Part shown: one piece after another, positions 1 through 8,840 of the stretch | Position numbering within the stretch: the first letter of the stretch is position 1 | Layout: the number at the start of each line of letters is the position of its first letter | Source of the DNA: Microbacterium sp. LWH13-1.2 | GTDB lineage: Bacteria > Actinomycetota > Actinomycetes > Actinomycetales > Microbacteriaceae | NCBI RefSeq assembly: GCF_038397735.1 | Contig: NZ_CP151635.1 | Span: forward strand, 992,001-1,056,000 | DNA: 64,000 bases | Reading direction: 5' to 3' | The notes under the pieces: model-generated | What the model was told of the DNA's origin: nothing | The model's input: the letters and a program-made list of their open reading frames with translations, nothing else | The model's database searches: none | Made by a program: the position numbers and the translations under genes

Positions 1-228
1 CCAACCCTCGTACTCGGTGGGCAGCGCGGAGAAGGTGCGGGGCACATCGGGGGAGTTGTTCAGCTGTGCTGGACCCGCGGTCAGGAGGAGCGCGGATGCA
101 GTGGTCGGCGTGGGTGCGCCGAGATCGGCGCCCCAGTGCAGGATGCGGGGGATCGGCTGTGCGATCTCGAGGACGAAGGCGACGCCAGCGGCGCGGAGTG
201 CGACAACGGTGTCGACACGGGAAGTCAT
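1..228 (-). CDS. GH36-type alpha-galactosidase, N-terminal 76 residues (3' end outside window)
   Basis: Only the first 76 codons are present; the reading frame runs off the left edge. The start is an ATG at 228-226 with a GGAGGG ribosome-binding site ten bases upstream. The visible protein contains PRILHWGADLG, a stretch typical of the N-terminal beta-sandwich of actinobacterial GH36 alpha-galactosidases, which cleave terminal alpha-galactose from oligosaccharides. There is no signal peptide, so a cytoplasmic enzyme acting on imported oligosaccharides is likely. It is divergent from the ABC importer operon that starts at 395 and shares with it the control region at 229-394. The family call rests on a short fragment and is moderately secure. 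Confidence 0.7.
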   Translation of the reverse strand, partial: MTSRVDTVVALRAAGVAFVLEIAQPIPRILHWGADLGAPTPTTASALLLTAGPAQLNNSPDVPRTFSALPTEYEGW

Positions 229-250
229 GGGATGAAGACCCTCCGGATAG

Positions 251-276
251 TTACTTGACAACGTCAATAAATCACG
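251..276 (+). promoter_or_regulatory. Sugar-cluster operator, copy A
   Basis: The element contains the inverted repeat TTGAC-AAC-GTCAA (255-267). Over 26 bases it matches copy C upstream of the GH95 gene (8874-8849, minus strand) at 21 positions, and over 23 bases it matches copy B (373-351, minus strand) at 17. It lies between the divergent GH36 and ABC importer genes. The ROK regulator encoded at 4213-5379 is the obvious candidate to bind it; this is inferred from position. Confidence 0.6.
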
Positions 277-329
277 TTTGCGAGGGGTGTGCAAGCGCGG
301 ATCAGAAATCGGCCCCACGAAATCCGTCG

Positions 330-358
330 TTTACTTTTGGCCGGGGTCGTGATTTTAT
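330..358 (+). promoter_or_regulatory. Candidate promoter of the ABC importer operon
   Basis: TTTACT at 330-335 and TTTTAT at 353-358 are separated by 17 bases and lie about 37 bases before the first permease start codon. Operator copy B overlaps the -10 box, which fits repression. The hexamers are not strong matches, so the exact boxes are tentative. Confidence 0.4.
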
Positions 359-373
359 TACGACGTAAAGTAA
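351..373 (-). promoter_or_regulatory. Sugar-cluster operator, copy B
   Basis: Read on the minus strand it begins TTACTT like copies A and C. It contains a core inverted repeat TTAC-GAC-GTAA at 358-368 (plus strand). It lies just upstream of the first permease gene and overlaps the candidate -10 box. Confidence 0.55.
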
Positions 374-394
374 TCCTGCCCTGGGAGGGCGATC

Positions 395-1384
395 ATGAAG
401 CTCAGTGCTGAGCAAGCACTCTCCGATGAGGTCTCGAAGCCGAGGCCTCCCGGCGCCACCGCGCGTCGTTCCACCGTCCGAACCCGATTCGCACGCAGCC
501 TGCGCCGCTACTGGCAGCTCTACCTTCTTCTGCTGATCCCGGTGATCTGGTTCATCGTGTTCCGGTACGTGCCGATGGCGAACGCCATCATCGCGTTCAA
601 GAACTACAACCCGATCGACGGAGTGTGGGGGAGCCCCTGGGTAGGGTTCGACAACTTCGCGAATCTGTTCCGCAACCCCGTCTTCCCGCGGCTCGTCGGC
701 AACACCTTCATTCTCGCGGCGTACACCCTGATCGCGAGCTTCCCGCTGCCCATCATCCTCGCGCTCGCGCTGAACGAGGTGCGGCTGCGCTTCTTCACTC
801 GCACCGTCCAGCTGGTGACCTACGCGCCGTACTTCATCTCCACCGTCGTGGTGGTCTCCATGACGATCCTGCTGCTGTCGCCGCGCGTGGGCCTGCTCGG
901 ACGGACGCTCAGCTTCTTCGGCGCAGGCCAGGTCGACCTGCTCGCCGACGCGGACTTCTTCCGCCACATCTATGTCGCGACGGACATCTGGACGACCACC
1001 GGATACTCCGCCGTGATCTATCTCGCGGCCCTCGCCTCGGTCGACACGTCGCTCTACGAGGCCGCGAAGATAGACGGCGCCTCGCGACTGCAGAAGATCT
1101 GGAACGTCGACATCCCGGCGTTGCTGCCGACGGCATCGATCATCCTGATCCTCGGCGTGGGCAACATCATGGCGATCGGGTTCGAGAAGGCCTTCCTCCT
1201 GCAGAACGCGCTGAACCTCTCGACGTCCGAGATCATCCCGACGTACGTGTACAAGACGGGCATCCTCAATGCGAACTTCAGCCTCGGAGCGACGATCGGA
1301 CTCTTCAACGCCGCGATCAGTCTCGTGCTGCTGCTCGTGGTGAACGCGGTGTCCAAGCGAGTGACGGGAAACGGACTGTGGTGA
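395..1384 (+). CDS. Carbohydrate ABC transporter permease (LplB type, CUT1)
   Basis: The protein has 329 residues, the usual size for the first permease of LplABC-type sugar importers. A basic cytoplasmic tail of about 40 residues is followed by roughly six membrane segments. The EAA loop, which contacts the ATPase, reads EAAKIDGAS from residue 222. The ATG at 395 has a GGGAGGG ribosome site at 383-389. The stop codon overlaps the start of the second permease by four bases (GTGA), so translation is probably coupled. No ATPase gene follows; CUT1 systems of this kind commonly share an MsmX/MsiK-type ATPase encoded elsewhere. Neighbouring GH36, GH95 and esterase genes point to a complex plant or host oligosaccharide as the substrate. 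Confidence 0.9.
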   Translation: MKLSAEQALSDEVSKPRPPGATARRSTVRTRFARSLRRYWQLYLLLLIPVIWFIVFRYVPMANAIIAFKNYNPIDGVWGSPWVGFDNFANLFRNPVFPRLVGNTFILAAYTLIASFPLPIILALALNEVRLRFFTRTVQLVTYAPYFISTVVVVSMTILLLSPRVGLLGRTLSFFGAGQVDLLADADFFRHIYVATDIWTTTGYSAVIYLAALASVDTSLYEAAKIDGASRLQKIWNVDIPALLPTASIILILGVGNIMAIGFEKAFLLQNALNLSTSEIIPTYVYKTGILNANFSLGATIGLFNAAISLVLLLVVNAVSKRVTGNGLW

Positions 1385-2358
1385 CCACGATCGATACCGA
1401 GGCGCTCCTCACTCAGGAGAGCGACGTCGCGAGGGGCAGGTCGCGTCGACCCAAGCGGGACCCGCTCGCACGAGGCGTCAAGGTGAAGGAGACGAAGGCT
1501 GACCGGGTCTTCATCGTCGCGGCCTACATCCTGCTCTCCGTGTTCCTGCTCGTGGTGCTGCTGCCGCTGCTCAACATCGTCGCGAGCTCGTTCTCGAGCC
1601 CGCAGGCCGTGTCCTCGGGTCGGGTGCTGTTCTGGCCGGTGGAATTCACGTTCCGCGGTTATGCAGAGGCGCTGGCCAACCCCGCCATCCTCCGCGGATT
1701 CGGCAACTCGCTCTTCTACACGGTCGTCGGCACGCTGATCAGCGTGCTCGGCACTGTTGCGATCGCATACCCCCTCTCGCGTGCCCAGCTGTTCGGACGC
1801 AAGGTCATCACCGGCGGAGTCGTCTTCACGATGCTGTTCAGCGGCGGCGTCATCCCGATGTATCTCGTGGTGCAGTCGCTGGGACTGCTCGACACCCGGT
1901 GGTCGATGCTGCTGCCCAACGCGATCGGCGTCTGGCAGGTGATCATCGCGATCGTCTACTTCCGGTCGTCCGTGCCCGATGAGGTGTACGAGGCAGCCCA
2001 GCTCGACGGCGCGTCTGAGTTGCGCATCCTCTGGACGATCGTCGTGCCTCTCGCGAAGCCGCTGCTCGCGGTGATCGCCCTGATGTACGCGATCATGCAG
2101 TGGAACTCGTACTTCGACGCACTGCTCTACCTGCGCAACGCCGACCTGCAGCCGCTCCAGCTCGTGCTGCGAGGTCTGCTCATCCTGAACGACTCGGGCG
2201 GTGGCGGCGATGTCGCAGAGCAGCTGCGGCGACGCGAACTCGCCGATCTGCTGCGGTACTCGACCGTCGTCATCGCCACCGTGCCGATGCTCGTCGCCTA
2301 CCCCTTCGTCGCGAAGTACTTCAACAAGGGGATCATGGTCGGCGCCGTCAAGGGCTGA
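1381..2358 (+). CDS. Carbohydrate ABC transporter permease (LplC/YtcP type, CUT1)
   Basis: The protein has 325 residues and starts with GTG at 1381, inside the GTGA overlap with the upstream permease; the larger open frame upstream is in the wrong phase for a permease start. After about 40 charged residues there are about six membrane segments. The EAA loop is EAAQLDGAS from residue 204. The C-terminus YFNKGIMVGAVKG is characteristic of LplC/YtcP permeases. It forms the heterodimeric membrane channel with the product of 395-1384 and receives substrate from the lipoprotein encoded next. Confidence 0.9.
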   Translation: MTTIDTEALLTQESDVARGRSRRPKRDPLARGVKVKETKADRVFIVAAYILLSVFLLVVLLPLLNIVASSFSSPQAVSSGRVLFWPVEFTFRGYAEALANPAILRGFGNSLFYTVVGTLISVLGTVAIAYPLSRAQLFGRKVITGGVVFTMLFSGGVIPMYLVVQSLGLLDTRWSMLLPNAIGVWQVIIAIVYFRSSVPDEVYEAAQLDGASELRILWTIVVPLAKPLLAVIALMYAIMQWNSYFDALLYLRNADLQPLQLVLRGLLILNDSGGGGDVAEQLRRRELADLLRYSTVVIATVPMLVAYPFVAKYFNKGIMVGAVKG

Positions 2359-2432
2359 CCCGCCGTCGAGACCCCACACGTCCACACCCATCCGCATCAC
2401 TACCCCCTCAACCGGTCAAAGGAGATTCCGGA

Positions 2433-4061
2433 ATGAAGAAACGCATCACACGAGGCGCGATCGCAGCGGTCACCGTCGTCGCGACGGGGCTGGCGCTCGC
2501 CGCCTGCACGCCGCCCAGCGACGACAACGGTCAGCTCGTCGCCTTCGGGCCCCAGGGTGACAACGGCTCACTCGCCGAGAACGAGTTCACCCAGCTGCTC
2601 GAGAAGAAGTTCGACATCGACTTCGACTGGCAGACGACCACCTACGACGGCAGCGTCGCGGGCGAGAAGCGACAGGTGTCGCTCGCGAGCGGCGACTACC
2701 CCGACGCGTATTTCCTCGTGCCGTGGGTCGACGCCTTCTCACGGAGCGAGATCCTGAAGTACGGGCAGCAGGGAGTGCTTCTGCCGCTCGAGGACCTCAT
2801 CGACGAGTACGCGCCGAACCTGAAGGAGCGGTTCGAGGAGAAGCCGGATTGGGAGCAATCTGTCACCGCGCCCGACGGGCACATCTACGCGATCACGCAG
2901 TGGACGGAGTGCTACCACTGCAGCTATCCGTCGAAGCTCTGGATGAACACCACCTGGCTCGACAAGCTGGGGCTCGAGCAGCCGACGACTACGGAGGAGC
3001 TGCGCGAGGTTCTGCGCGCCTTCAAGAACGACGATCCCAACGGCAACGGCCGCCCCGATGAGGTGGCGCTCAGCGCCTCGGCCTCGGAGCCGGTCATCAA
3101 CTACTTCATGAATGCGTTCACGTACGCGCCGTACGGCTCGCCCTCGAGCCCGCCGCCCATGGTGCTCGACGGCGGCAAGGTCACTCTGTCGGCGACGACC
3201 GACGGATGGCGTGCCGGCCTCCAGTACATCTCGTCGCTCGCCGACGAGGGGCTCATCGACACCGCGTCATTCACTCAGAACGGGGAGGCTCTGCGGGCCC
3301 TCGGTGACAACGCAGACGGCGAGATCCTCGGGGCCGCGGCCGTTCTGCACCCGTACGAGATCGTGACAGCCGATTCGCCAGACGGCCGAGACACGCACTA
3401 CGACGCGGTGCCCCCGGTCAAGGGGCCCGACGGCACGCAGTTCGCCACCTACCGTTCGCCGGTCAGCCCGCTCGGCATGTTCGCCCTGACGAACAAGTCG
3501 ACCGAGGAGGAGCGCATCCAGGCCATCAAGGTGATCGACTACCTCGTGACAGAGGAAGGCGACCGTCTCGGCGCAATGGGTCCCGAGGGCGAGGCGTGGG
3601 TGCCGGCCGTCGAGGGCGACGTCGCTCTCGACCCCGAGCTCGACCCGACGTTCAAGCCGCTCACGTACGACGAGACCTCGAACGCCTCATGGCGCTCGAT
3701 GGGTCAGTACTGGGACTCGCTCGAGTACCGCAACTCGCAGGTCGTGCCGGAGGATGTGTACTCACCCGACGGATATGAGCGTCGACTGCTCAACGCGTCA
3801 CAGGAGTACGAGCCCTACGCTCCAGACGAGAGCATGCTCTTCCCCGTCGAGAAGCTGTGGCCGGACCCTGACACCTCGGCGGAGCTCGCCGAGCTGCAGA
3901 CGAACATCGCGACCTACATCACGCAGGCGCAGGCGGAGTTCGTGACCGGTCAGCGCGACATCGATGACGACGCCGCGTGGGACGCCTACGCCGCCGACCT
4001 CGAGGGTCTCGGGCTCTCTCGTTACCTCGAGCTGCAGCAGGACCTCTACGACGCGCTCTGA
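2433..4061 (+). CDS. Extracellular sugar-binding lipoprotein of the ABC importer
   Basis: The 542-residue protein begins with a lipoprotein signal peptide: basic MKKRITRG, a hydrophobic core, and a lipobox ending LAAC with the lipid-bearing Cys at residue 25. AAAGGAG lies eight bases before the ATG. The size and the long mature domain fit the LplA/YtcQ group of family-1 solute-binding proteins, which carry large oligosaccharides. It is the third gene of the importer operon, 74 bases after the second permease, and is followed by a strong terminator hairpin. The ligand cannot be read from the sequence. Confidence 0.88.
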   Translation: MKKRITRGAIAAVTVVATGLALAACTPPSDDNGQLVAFGPQGDNGSLAENEFTQLLEKKFDIDFDWQTTTYDGSVAGEKRQVSLASGDYPDAYFLVPWVDAFSRSEILKYGQQGVLLPLEDLIDEYAPNLKERFEEKPDWEQSVTAPDGHIYAITQWTECYHCSYPSKLWMNTTWLDKLGLEQPTTTEELREVLRAFKNDDPNGNGRPDEVALSASASEPVINYFMNAFTYAPYGSPSSPPPMVLDGGKVTLSATTDGWRAGLQYISSLADEGLIDTASFTQNGEALRALGDNADGEILGAAAVLHPYEIVTADSPDGRDTHYDAVPPVKGPDGTQFATYRSPVSPLGMFALTNKSTEEERIQAIKVIDYLVTEEGDRLGAMGPEGEAWVPAVEGDVALDPELDPTFKPLTYDETSNASWRSMGQYWDSLEYRNSQVVPEDVYSPDGYERRLLNASQEYEPYAPDESMLFPVEKLWPDPDTSAELAELQTNIATYITQAQAEFVTGQRDIDDDAAWDAYAADLEGLGLSRYLELQQDLYDAL

Positions 4062-4077
4062 GCGCCGTTCGACGGAT

Positions 4078-4105
4078 GCGCGGGGCGGAGTGATCCGCCC
4101 CGCGC
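4078..4105 (+). terminator. Terminator of the ABC importer operon
   Basis: A perfect 12-bp GC-rich stem (4078-4089 with 4094-4105) closes a GTGA loop, 17 bases after the binding-protein stop codon. There is no U tract, as is usual in this GC range. Confidence 0.75.
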
Positions 4106-4160
4106 CTCTCCGCGTCTCCGATGACGAGTGACCGGCGCAGTATCTGCGGCGAGCATGCAG

Positions 4161-4190
4161 AGAGGCGGATGCTTCGCGGCATCCGCCTCT
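4161..4190 (-). terminator. Terminator hairpin at the end of the ROK gene
   Basis: A perfect 12-bp stem (4161-4172 with 4179-4190) with a six-base loop lies 23 bases beyond the stop of the ROK gene. Together with 4078-4105 it separates the two convergent operons. The arms contain GGATGC and GCATCC. Confidence 0.65.
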
Positions 4191-4212
4191 GCCGGAGTCT
4201 CTGTCGTGGGCC

Positions 4213-5379
4213 TCAGCGCACGAGCGCCTGGATGGCGGTGGCGGCGGCGCCGCGCGCCCAGTCCTCGAAGGTGTGCGGGCGGGTGACGATGCGGCAGCGC
4301 ACGGCAGCCCCGAACGCGTGGTTCTCGAACGCGTCACGCAGCGTCTTCTCGAAGAGATCGAAGTCGGACACGCCTTCTCCGCCGATGATCACGAGCTCCG
4401 GCCCGGTCAGATTCACGAGAGTCGCGATCGCCGTGCCGATGAGGCGCGCGGCTTCACGGAACGCCGTCTCCGCATCTGCGTCACCCGCGTGTGCGAGTGC
4501 CACGGCCTCGTCGATCGCGACGGGCCGACCGAGCGCTGCCGAGACGGCCGCTTCGATGGCTCCGGTCGAGGCGGCAGCCTCGACGCATCCGCGCCGGCCG
4601 CAGGGGCAGACGAGAGCCGGGTCGGCGAGGGGGAGATGGCCGATCTCGCCCGAGACGCCGAAGGCGCCGCTCACGACCTCGCCGTTGAGGTGCAGGCCGC
4701 TGCCGATGCCGCGACCGATCGTCACGATCGCGAAGGAGGCTGTGCCCAGGCCCACGCCGAACCAGTGCTCGCCGATCGTGAGAGCGTGCACGTCATTCTC
4801 GATGGTCACCGGCCAGGGGAATCGTGACTGGAGCAGATCCCCGAGCGGGACATCCGTCCAGCCCATGATGTTCGACTCCCGCACGACTCCGGTGGAACTG
4901 TCGACGTCGCCGGACACAGAGACGCCGATGCCGGCGATCGCCGATGCTCCGAGGCCCAGATTCTGCTCGAGCTCGGCAACGACCTGGCTGATGGCATCGA
5001 TCACGGAGTGCGGATCGTCGGCGGCGAGGGCCTGCCTCGTGCTCGTGAGCACGGTGGTCGCGAGATCCGTCGCGACGGCGATGATCTCGTCGACGTTCAC
5101 CTTGACGCCGATCATGACCATCGACTCGAGCACGATCGACACCGGGCTCACCGGCCGGCCGGGAGTCCCGTCGCGCTGCGAGGCCGGAGGGGCGTCGACC
5201 AGCCCGGCGGCCACGAGAGGTGCGACCGCCTTGGTGACCGCGGCCTGCGACAGCCCGGTCTGGCGGGCGATGTCGATGCGGCTGATGGGGCTGCGGGTCA
5301 GGATCGTCTCGAAGACCCTGGATCCCGCGTCGGACGCCGAGCGGATGAGGGTGGTGCGCGCGGCGGTGTCGTGGTCCAT
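4213..5379 (-). CDS. ROK-family transcriptional regulator
   Basis: The protein has 388 residues. The first 75 hold a winged helix-turn-helix (ISRIDIARQTGLSQAAVTK). The remainder is a ROK sugar-kinase fold with the ROK zinc motif CPCGRRGC (Cys258, Cys260, Cys265) and a GEIGH segment before it. An END triplet resembling the kinase active site is kept, so sugar binding is likely, though catalytic activity is not assured. It is the last gene of the GH95-esterase-ROK run, 22 bases after the esterase. A TACGAT hexamer inside the esterase 3' end could give it a separate promoter. It is the best candidate to bind the three related operators at 251, 351 and 8849. Confidence 0.9.
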   Translation of the reverse strand: MDHDTAARTTLIRSASDAGSRVFETILTRSPISRIDIARQTGLSQAAVTKAVAPLVAAGLVDAPPASQRDGTPGRPVSPVSIVLESMVMIGVKVNVDEIIAVATDLATTVLTSTRQALAADDPHSVIDAISQVVAELEQNLGLGASAIAGIGVSVSGDVDSSTGVVRESNIMGWTDVPLGDLLQSRFPWPVTIENDVHALTIGEHWFGVGLGTASFAIVTIGRGIGSGLHLNGEVVSGAFGVSGEIGHLPLADPALVCPCGRRGCVEAAASTGAIEAAVSAALGRPVAIDEAVALAHAGDADAETAFREAARLIGTAIATLVNLTGPELVIIGGEGVSDFDLFEKTLRDAFENHAFGAAVRCRIVTRPHTFEDWARGAAATAIQALVR

Positions 5380-5401
5380 CAGGTCCTTCGGGTCGTGTCG
5401 G

Positions 5402-6394
5402 CTATCGTAGCGAATCCGCTGCGCTGCGGGCCGGGATGCCTGTCATGAGATGCTCGGCTGCGAACTCCAGCGCATTCTCCTCGTCGAGGTCGCCGCCGGC
5501 TTCATGTCCGTTGTGAGGCCACAGCACGACGCGCTTCTCGCCGCCGTAGGCGGTGAACGCGGGCAGCACGGTCTCCGGCGGGGCGATGCCGTCGAGGAGC
5601 CCCGTGCTCAGCAACGCCGGAGCCGTGGCCCGTCTGGCGTGGTTGATTCCGTCGAAGTAGCGCAGCGTGTCGAGCGCGGTGGTGGCGTCGCTGCGGCGGT
5701 CCGCGAAGTACTGAGTCAGGAGCGAGTACGGATGCTCGGAGCTGAGCGTCGCCGCGCGGTCGAGTTCGCAGAGGAACGGTGCCTGGATGATCGCGACGGC
5801 GATGTCCGGGACCAGCCCGGCGATCGCCAGGGCGATACCGCCGCCCTGGCTCGCTCCGACCGTGCCGACACGAGTCGGGTCGACCAGCTCGATCGAACGG
5901 ATCGCGTCGATCGCGCGCACGGCGTCGGCGTAGACGCGACGGTAGTAGTACTCCTGCGGCGAGCGGAGGCCGCGGGTGAGGAACCCTCCCGCCGAGGGAC
6001 CGCCGTCGGCGTGGTCGTCATCCGTGTCGCCGTGGCCCTGGCCTCGGGCGTCGACGACGAGGTGCGCGTATCCGGCCGATGCCCACCGAAGATCTCGGAG
6101 AGCGTGCCCTCGGCCGTTGCCGTATCCGAAGAACTGCACGAGACCGGGCAGCGGCCCGGAGGCGCCGCGAGGCGCACGGAGCCAGGCGCGGATCGGTGTG
6201 CCGCCGAAGCCGCGGAACGAGACGTCGAACACGTCGATCTGGGTGAGCCGCGTGGTGTGAGGAGTGACCGTGAGGTCGAGCGGGAGGCTTCTGGTCCCGG
6301 CGATCGTATCCGCCCAGAAGGCGTCGAAGTCGTCGGGCTCGGTCTGTGTGGTCGCCGCATCGACGACGTGGAGGTCACCGTGCACGTCGGTCAT
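5402..6394 (-). CDS. Acetyl-xylan-esterase-like alpha/beta hydrolase (AXE1 / CE7-like)
   Basis: The 330-residue protein has the AXE1/cephalosporin-C deacetylase pattern: DFDAFW near the N-terminus, an oxyanion-region RGQG, nucleophile Ser182 in GASQGGG, Asp268 in LLDG and His297 in HNGHE. These enzymes remove acetyl groups from xylo-oligosaccharides and similar esters; there is no signal peptide, so it acts in the cytoplasm. I chose the ATG at 6394. A longer in-frame ATG at 6463 would overlap the GH95 gene by about 90 bases and adds only Arg-rich sequence unlike the family. With the chosen start it overlaps the GH95 3' end by 20 bases, so the two are translationally linked. Confidence 0.82.
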   Translation of the reverse strand: MTDVHGDLHVVDAATTQTEPDDFDAFWADTIAGTRSLPLDLTVTPHTTRLTQIDVFDVSFRGFGGTPIRAWLRAPRGASGPLPGLVQFFGYGNGRGHALRDLRWASAGYAHLVVDARGQGHGDTDDDHADGGPSAGGFLTRGLRSPQEYYYRRVYADAVRAIDAIRSIELVDPTRVGTVGASQGGGIALAIAGLVPDIAVAIIQAPFLCELDRAATLSSEHPYSLLTQYFADRRSDATTALDTLRYFDGINHARRATAPALLSTGLLDGIAPPETVLPAFTAYGGEKRVVLWPHNGHEAGGDLDEENALEFAAEHLMTGIPARSAADSLR

Positions 6395-8801
6395 CCTGCG
6401 CGACGGGAGTCGCATCCGAGGCGAGAGCGAGCCCGATGTCGGCCGTCGAGCCCGCTGCGACATCGACTATCGACTCGCTGTCGGCGAGCGTGACGAGCAC
6501 CGTCCTGTCCTCCGAACCGTGGTTGTGGAGTGCGGCGGACGCCATCTGCCCATCGCTCCACGAGAGGTCGAGGACGAGGCCCGGGCGGACCGCGATGCCG
6601 TGCACGTCGCCCAGGCGCCAGGACCGGGGGAGGGCCGGGAGGAGATGCACCCGTCCGCCGTGACTCTGCACGAGCATCTCGGCGATAGCAGCAGGGAAGC
6701 CCAGGTTGCCGTCGATCTGGAACGGCGGGTGCGTGCTGAACAGGTTGGGAAGGAGCCCTCCCCATTCCGAGCCGTCGACCGGTCCGTGGCGGGTGGCGTC
6801 GCCGTCGAACGGCGTCAGCGCCTCCTCGAGGAGCGACGCGGCGACGTCTCCTTGACGTGCGCGGGCACGCAGCGCGATCTTCCACGCCCAGGACCAGCCC
6901 ATGGCCCCTGGACCTCTCGCGTCGATCAGGCGAACCGAGGCGTCGAACAGCTCGGGCGTGCCCTCGGGGGTCACGGTGTCGAGGGGGTACAGGCCGACGA
7001 CGGGGGAGAGGTGCCGGTGCAGGGGTTCGTGCTCTTCGACCTCGGCCGACCACTCCAGCAATCTGCCGTCGGAGCCGACCTGCAGCGGGGTGAGGGCGGC
7101 CAGGGCCTCGCGCACCTCGGCCTCCAGAGCGTCGTCGATCTCGAGGTCGTCGATCGCCACGAGGGCGCGCTCGAACAGCGCGCCGATGAGCGCAAGATCC
7201 GACGTCGCAGTCAGCCCGAGGGCGGTGGGAAGGCCGTCGGCGGCGACATACGAGTTCTCCGGGGCAGTCGACGGTGAGGTGTGGAGCACGCCGTCGGCGT
7301 CAGCGACCAACCAGTCGAGGCAGAATTCGACGGCGCCGCGCATGACGGGCCAGATCCGCTCGCGCAGGAGGTCGCGATCGCCGCTGAACTCGTATGCATC
7401 CCAGAGGTTGTGCGTGAGCCAGACGCCGCCCATCATCCAGATCGCCCAGCTCGCGGCACCGTGGCCATCGCCGACGGGGAGGCTCCACCCCCACACATCG
7501 CTGTTGTGGTGCGCGACCCATCCGCGTGCACCGTAGAGCTCATGCGCGACGTCCGTGCCCGTGCCGGCGAGATGCTCGACGAGAGCGAGGAGCGGTTCGA
7601 ACGCATCGGGGCTGAGGAGCACCGGCGCCGACCAGTAGTTCATCTCGGTGTTGATGTTGATCGTGTAGTTCGACGACCATGCCGGCTGAAGCTGATCGTT
7701 CCAGATGCCCTGGAGGTTTGCCGCCGGGCTCCCGGCCCGGGAACTCGATGCCAGAAGATACATGCCGTACTCGGCCGCGACGGTCGCACGCAGCAGCGGA
7801 TCGGATCCGCGGAGCACATCTCTGTCGACGCTCCAGGTGCCCTCACGTCGACTGCCGATCGCGAATCGCGCGCGAGTGACGTGTCGCCGATCGGCGACAT
7901 GCTCGGCGAGGAGGTCCTGGACGTCGCGCTGAGCCACGGCATCCGCCCTCTCTCGTGCGCTATCCCGGATCGCCTCTCGCGAGGCGGTCCGCCAGTCCCC
8001 GTCGGCGTCGGCCCACCACGACCCGGCGCGCGACGATGTGGACAGGGCGATCAGCAGGCGACGGGCCTTGCGGACGACGACGCGGTCGTCGGAGCGACGC
8101 ACTTCACCGTCCGAGTTCAGTGCGACTGCCACGGCCGCGTAGGCATCGAAGTCCGCGTCGTCCTGCGCATAGCGCAGGGGCGGATCGACCGATTCCTCGT
8201 GCAGGGGAGCGCCGTCTACGGGGGCCTGCACATCGAGCAGCAGTGCGTCGGGTGAGTCGACGAGCCGACCGCGCAGGGGCGTGGACAGCTCGACGACCGT
8301 GTCGAACTCGACATCGGAGGTGAGCTCGATGATCAGCGCCTGGGCCGGCGCAGACACCCAGGAGCGACGCGTGAGGCCCCCGCCGGGGATGCGGAGGGTC
8401 TCGCTGAGCGTGGCAGTGTCGAGGTCGAGGATCCTGGCGGGAGTTTCGGGGTCGGCCTCGATGCCGTCGATCCGCACGTGAAGATCCGCGAGCGGGAGGA
8501 ACTCCTGTGAGTACGGACCCTCGAATGCCATCAAGAGATCCTCGGCGAGCCGTACGTCGCCGGAGGCGAGCGCTGCCCGTACCTCAGCGAGGCGCTCGGG
8601 CCCGGCTCCGCGGGCACGCACGTTCTGCAGGGCGCGGGCAGGCCCGTCGGGGCTGCCCGACCAGACGGTCGAGTCGTTGAGTTGATAACGGCCGCCCGGA
8701 CCGCCGAAAGCCATGGCGCCGATGCGGCCGTTGCCGAGCGGGGTCGCCTCCTCCCACAGGGTGGCGGGGGCGTCCCAGGTGAGGCGCAGTGTGTCGGTCA
8801 T
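6375..8801 (-). CDS. GH95 glycoside hydrolase (alpha-L-fucosidase or alpha-L-galactosidase)
   Basis: The 808-residue protein opens with the GH95 signature (LWEEATPLGNGRIGAM, then QLNDSTVWSG). Active-site residues by analogy with the Bifidobacterium GH95 fucosidase are Asn382 and Asn384 in NINTEMNYW, Glu515 in STAPENSY and Asp697 in QIDGN. The residue two before the first Asn is Thr380; fucosidases have His there, and Thr is reported for an alpha-L-galactosidase, so L-galactose may be the target. There is no signal peptide. The ATG at 8801 follows GGAG; a longer TTG-initiated frame from 8870 starts inside the -35 box and was rejected. It is the first gene of the GH95-esterase-ROK operon. Confidence 0.88.
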   Translation of the reverse strand: MTDTLRLTWDAPATLWEEATPLGNGRIGAMAFGGPGGRYQLNDSTVWSGSPDGPARALQNVRARGAGPERLAEVRAALASGDVRLAEDLLMAFEGPYSQEFLPLADLHVRIDGIEADPETPARILDLDTATLSETLRIPGGGLTRRSWVSAPAQALIIELTSDVEFDTVVELSTPLRGRLVDSPDALLLDVQAPVDGAPLHEESVDPPLRYAQDDADFDAYAAVAVALNSDGEVRRSDDRVVVRKARRLLIALSTSSRAGSWWADADGDWRTASREAIRDSARERADAVAQRDVQDLLAEHVADRRHVTRARFAIGSRREGTWSVDRDVLRGSDPLLRATVAAEYGMYLLASSSRAGSPAANLQGIWNDQLQPAWSSNYTININTEMNYWSAPVLLSPDAFEPLLALVEHLAGTGTDVAHELYGARGWVAHHNSDVWGWSLPVGDGHGAASWAIWMMGGVWLTHNLWDAYEFSGDRDLLRERIWPVMRGAVEFCLDWLVADADGVLHTSPSTAPENSYVAADGLPTALGLTATSDLALIGALFERALVAIDDLEIDDALEAEVREALAALTPLQVGSDGRLLEWSAEVEEHEPLHRHLSPVVGLYPLDTVTPEGTPELFDASVRLIDARGPGAMGWSWAWKIALRARARQGDVAASLLEEALTPFDGDATRHGPVDGSEWGGLLPNLFSTHPPFQIDGNLGFPAAIAEMLVQSHGGRVHLLPALPRSWRLGDVHGIAVRPGLVLDLSWSDGQMASAALHNHGSEDRTVLVTLADSESIVDVAAGSTADIGLALASDATPVAQDDRRAR

Positions 8802-8840
8802 CGCACTCCGGTGTGTTCGATCGATCTCGATGTCACCGTC

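Noticed and set aside
6395..6463. A longer N-terminus for the esterase starting at 6463
   Set aside because: It adds 23 Arg/Ser-rich residues unlike the family and deepens the overlap with the GH95 gene to about 90 bases.
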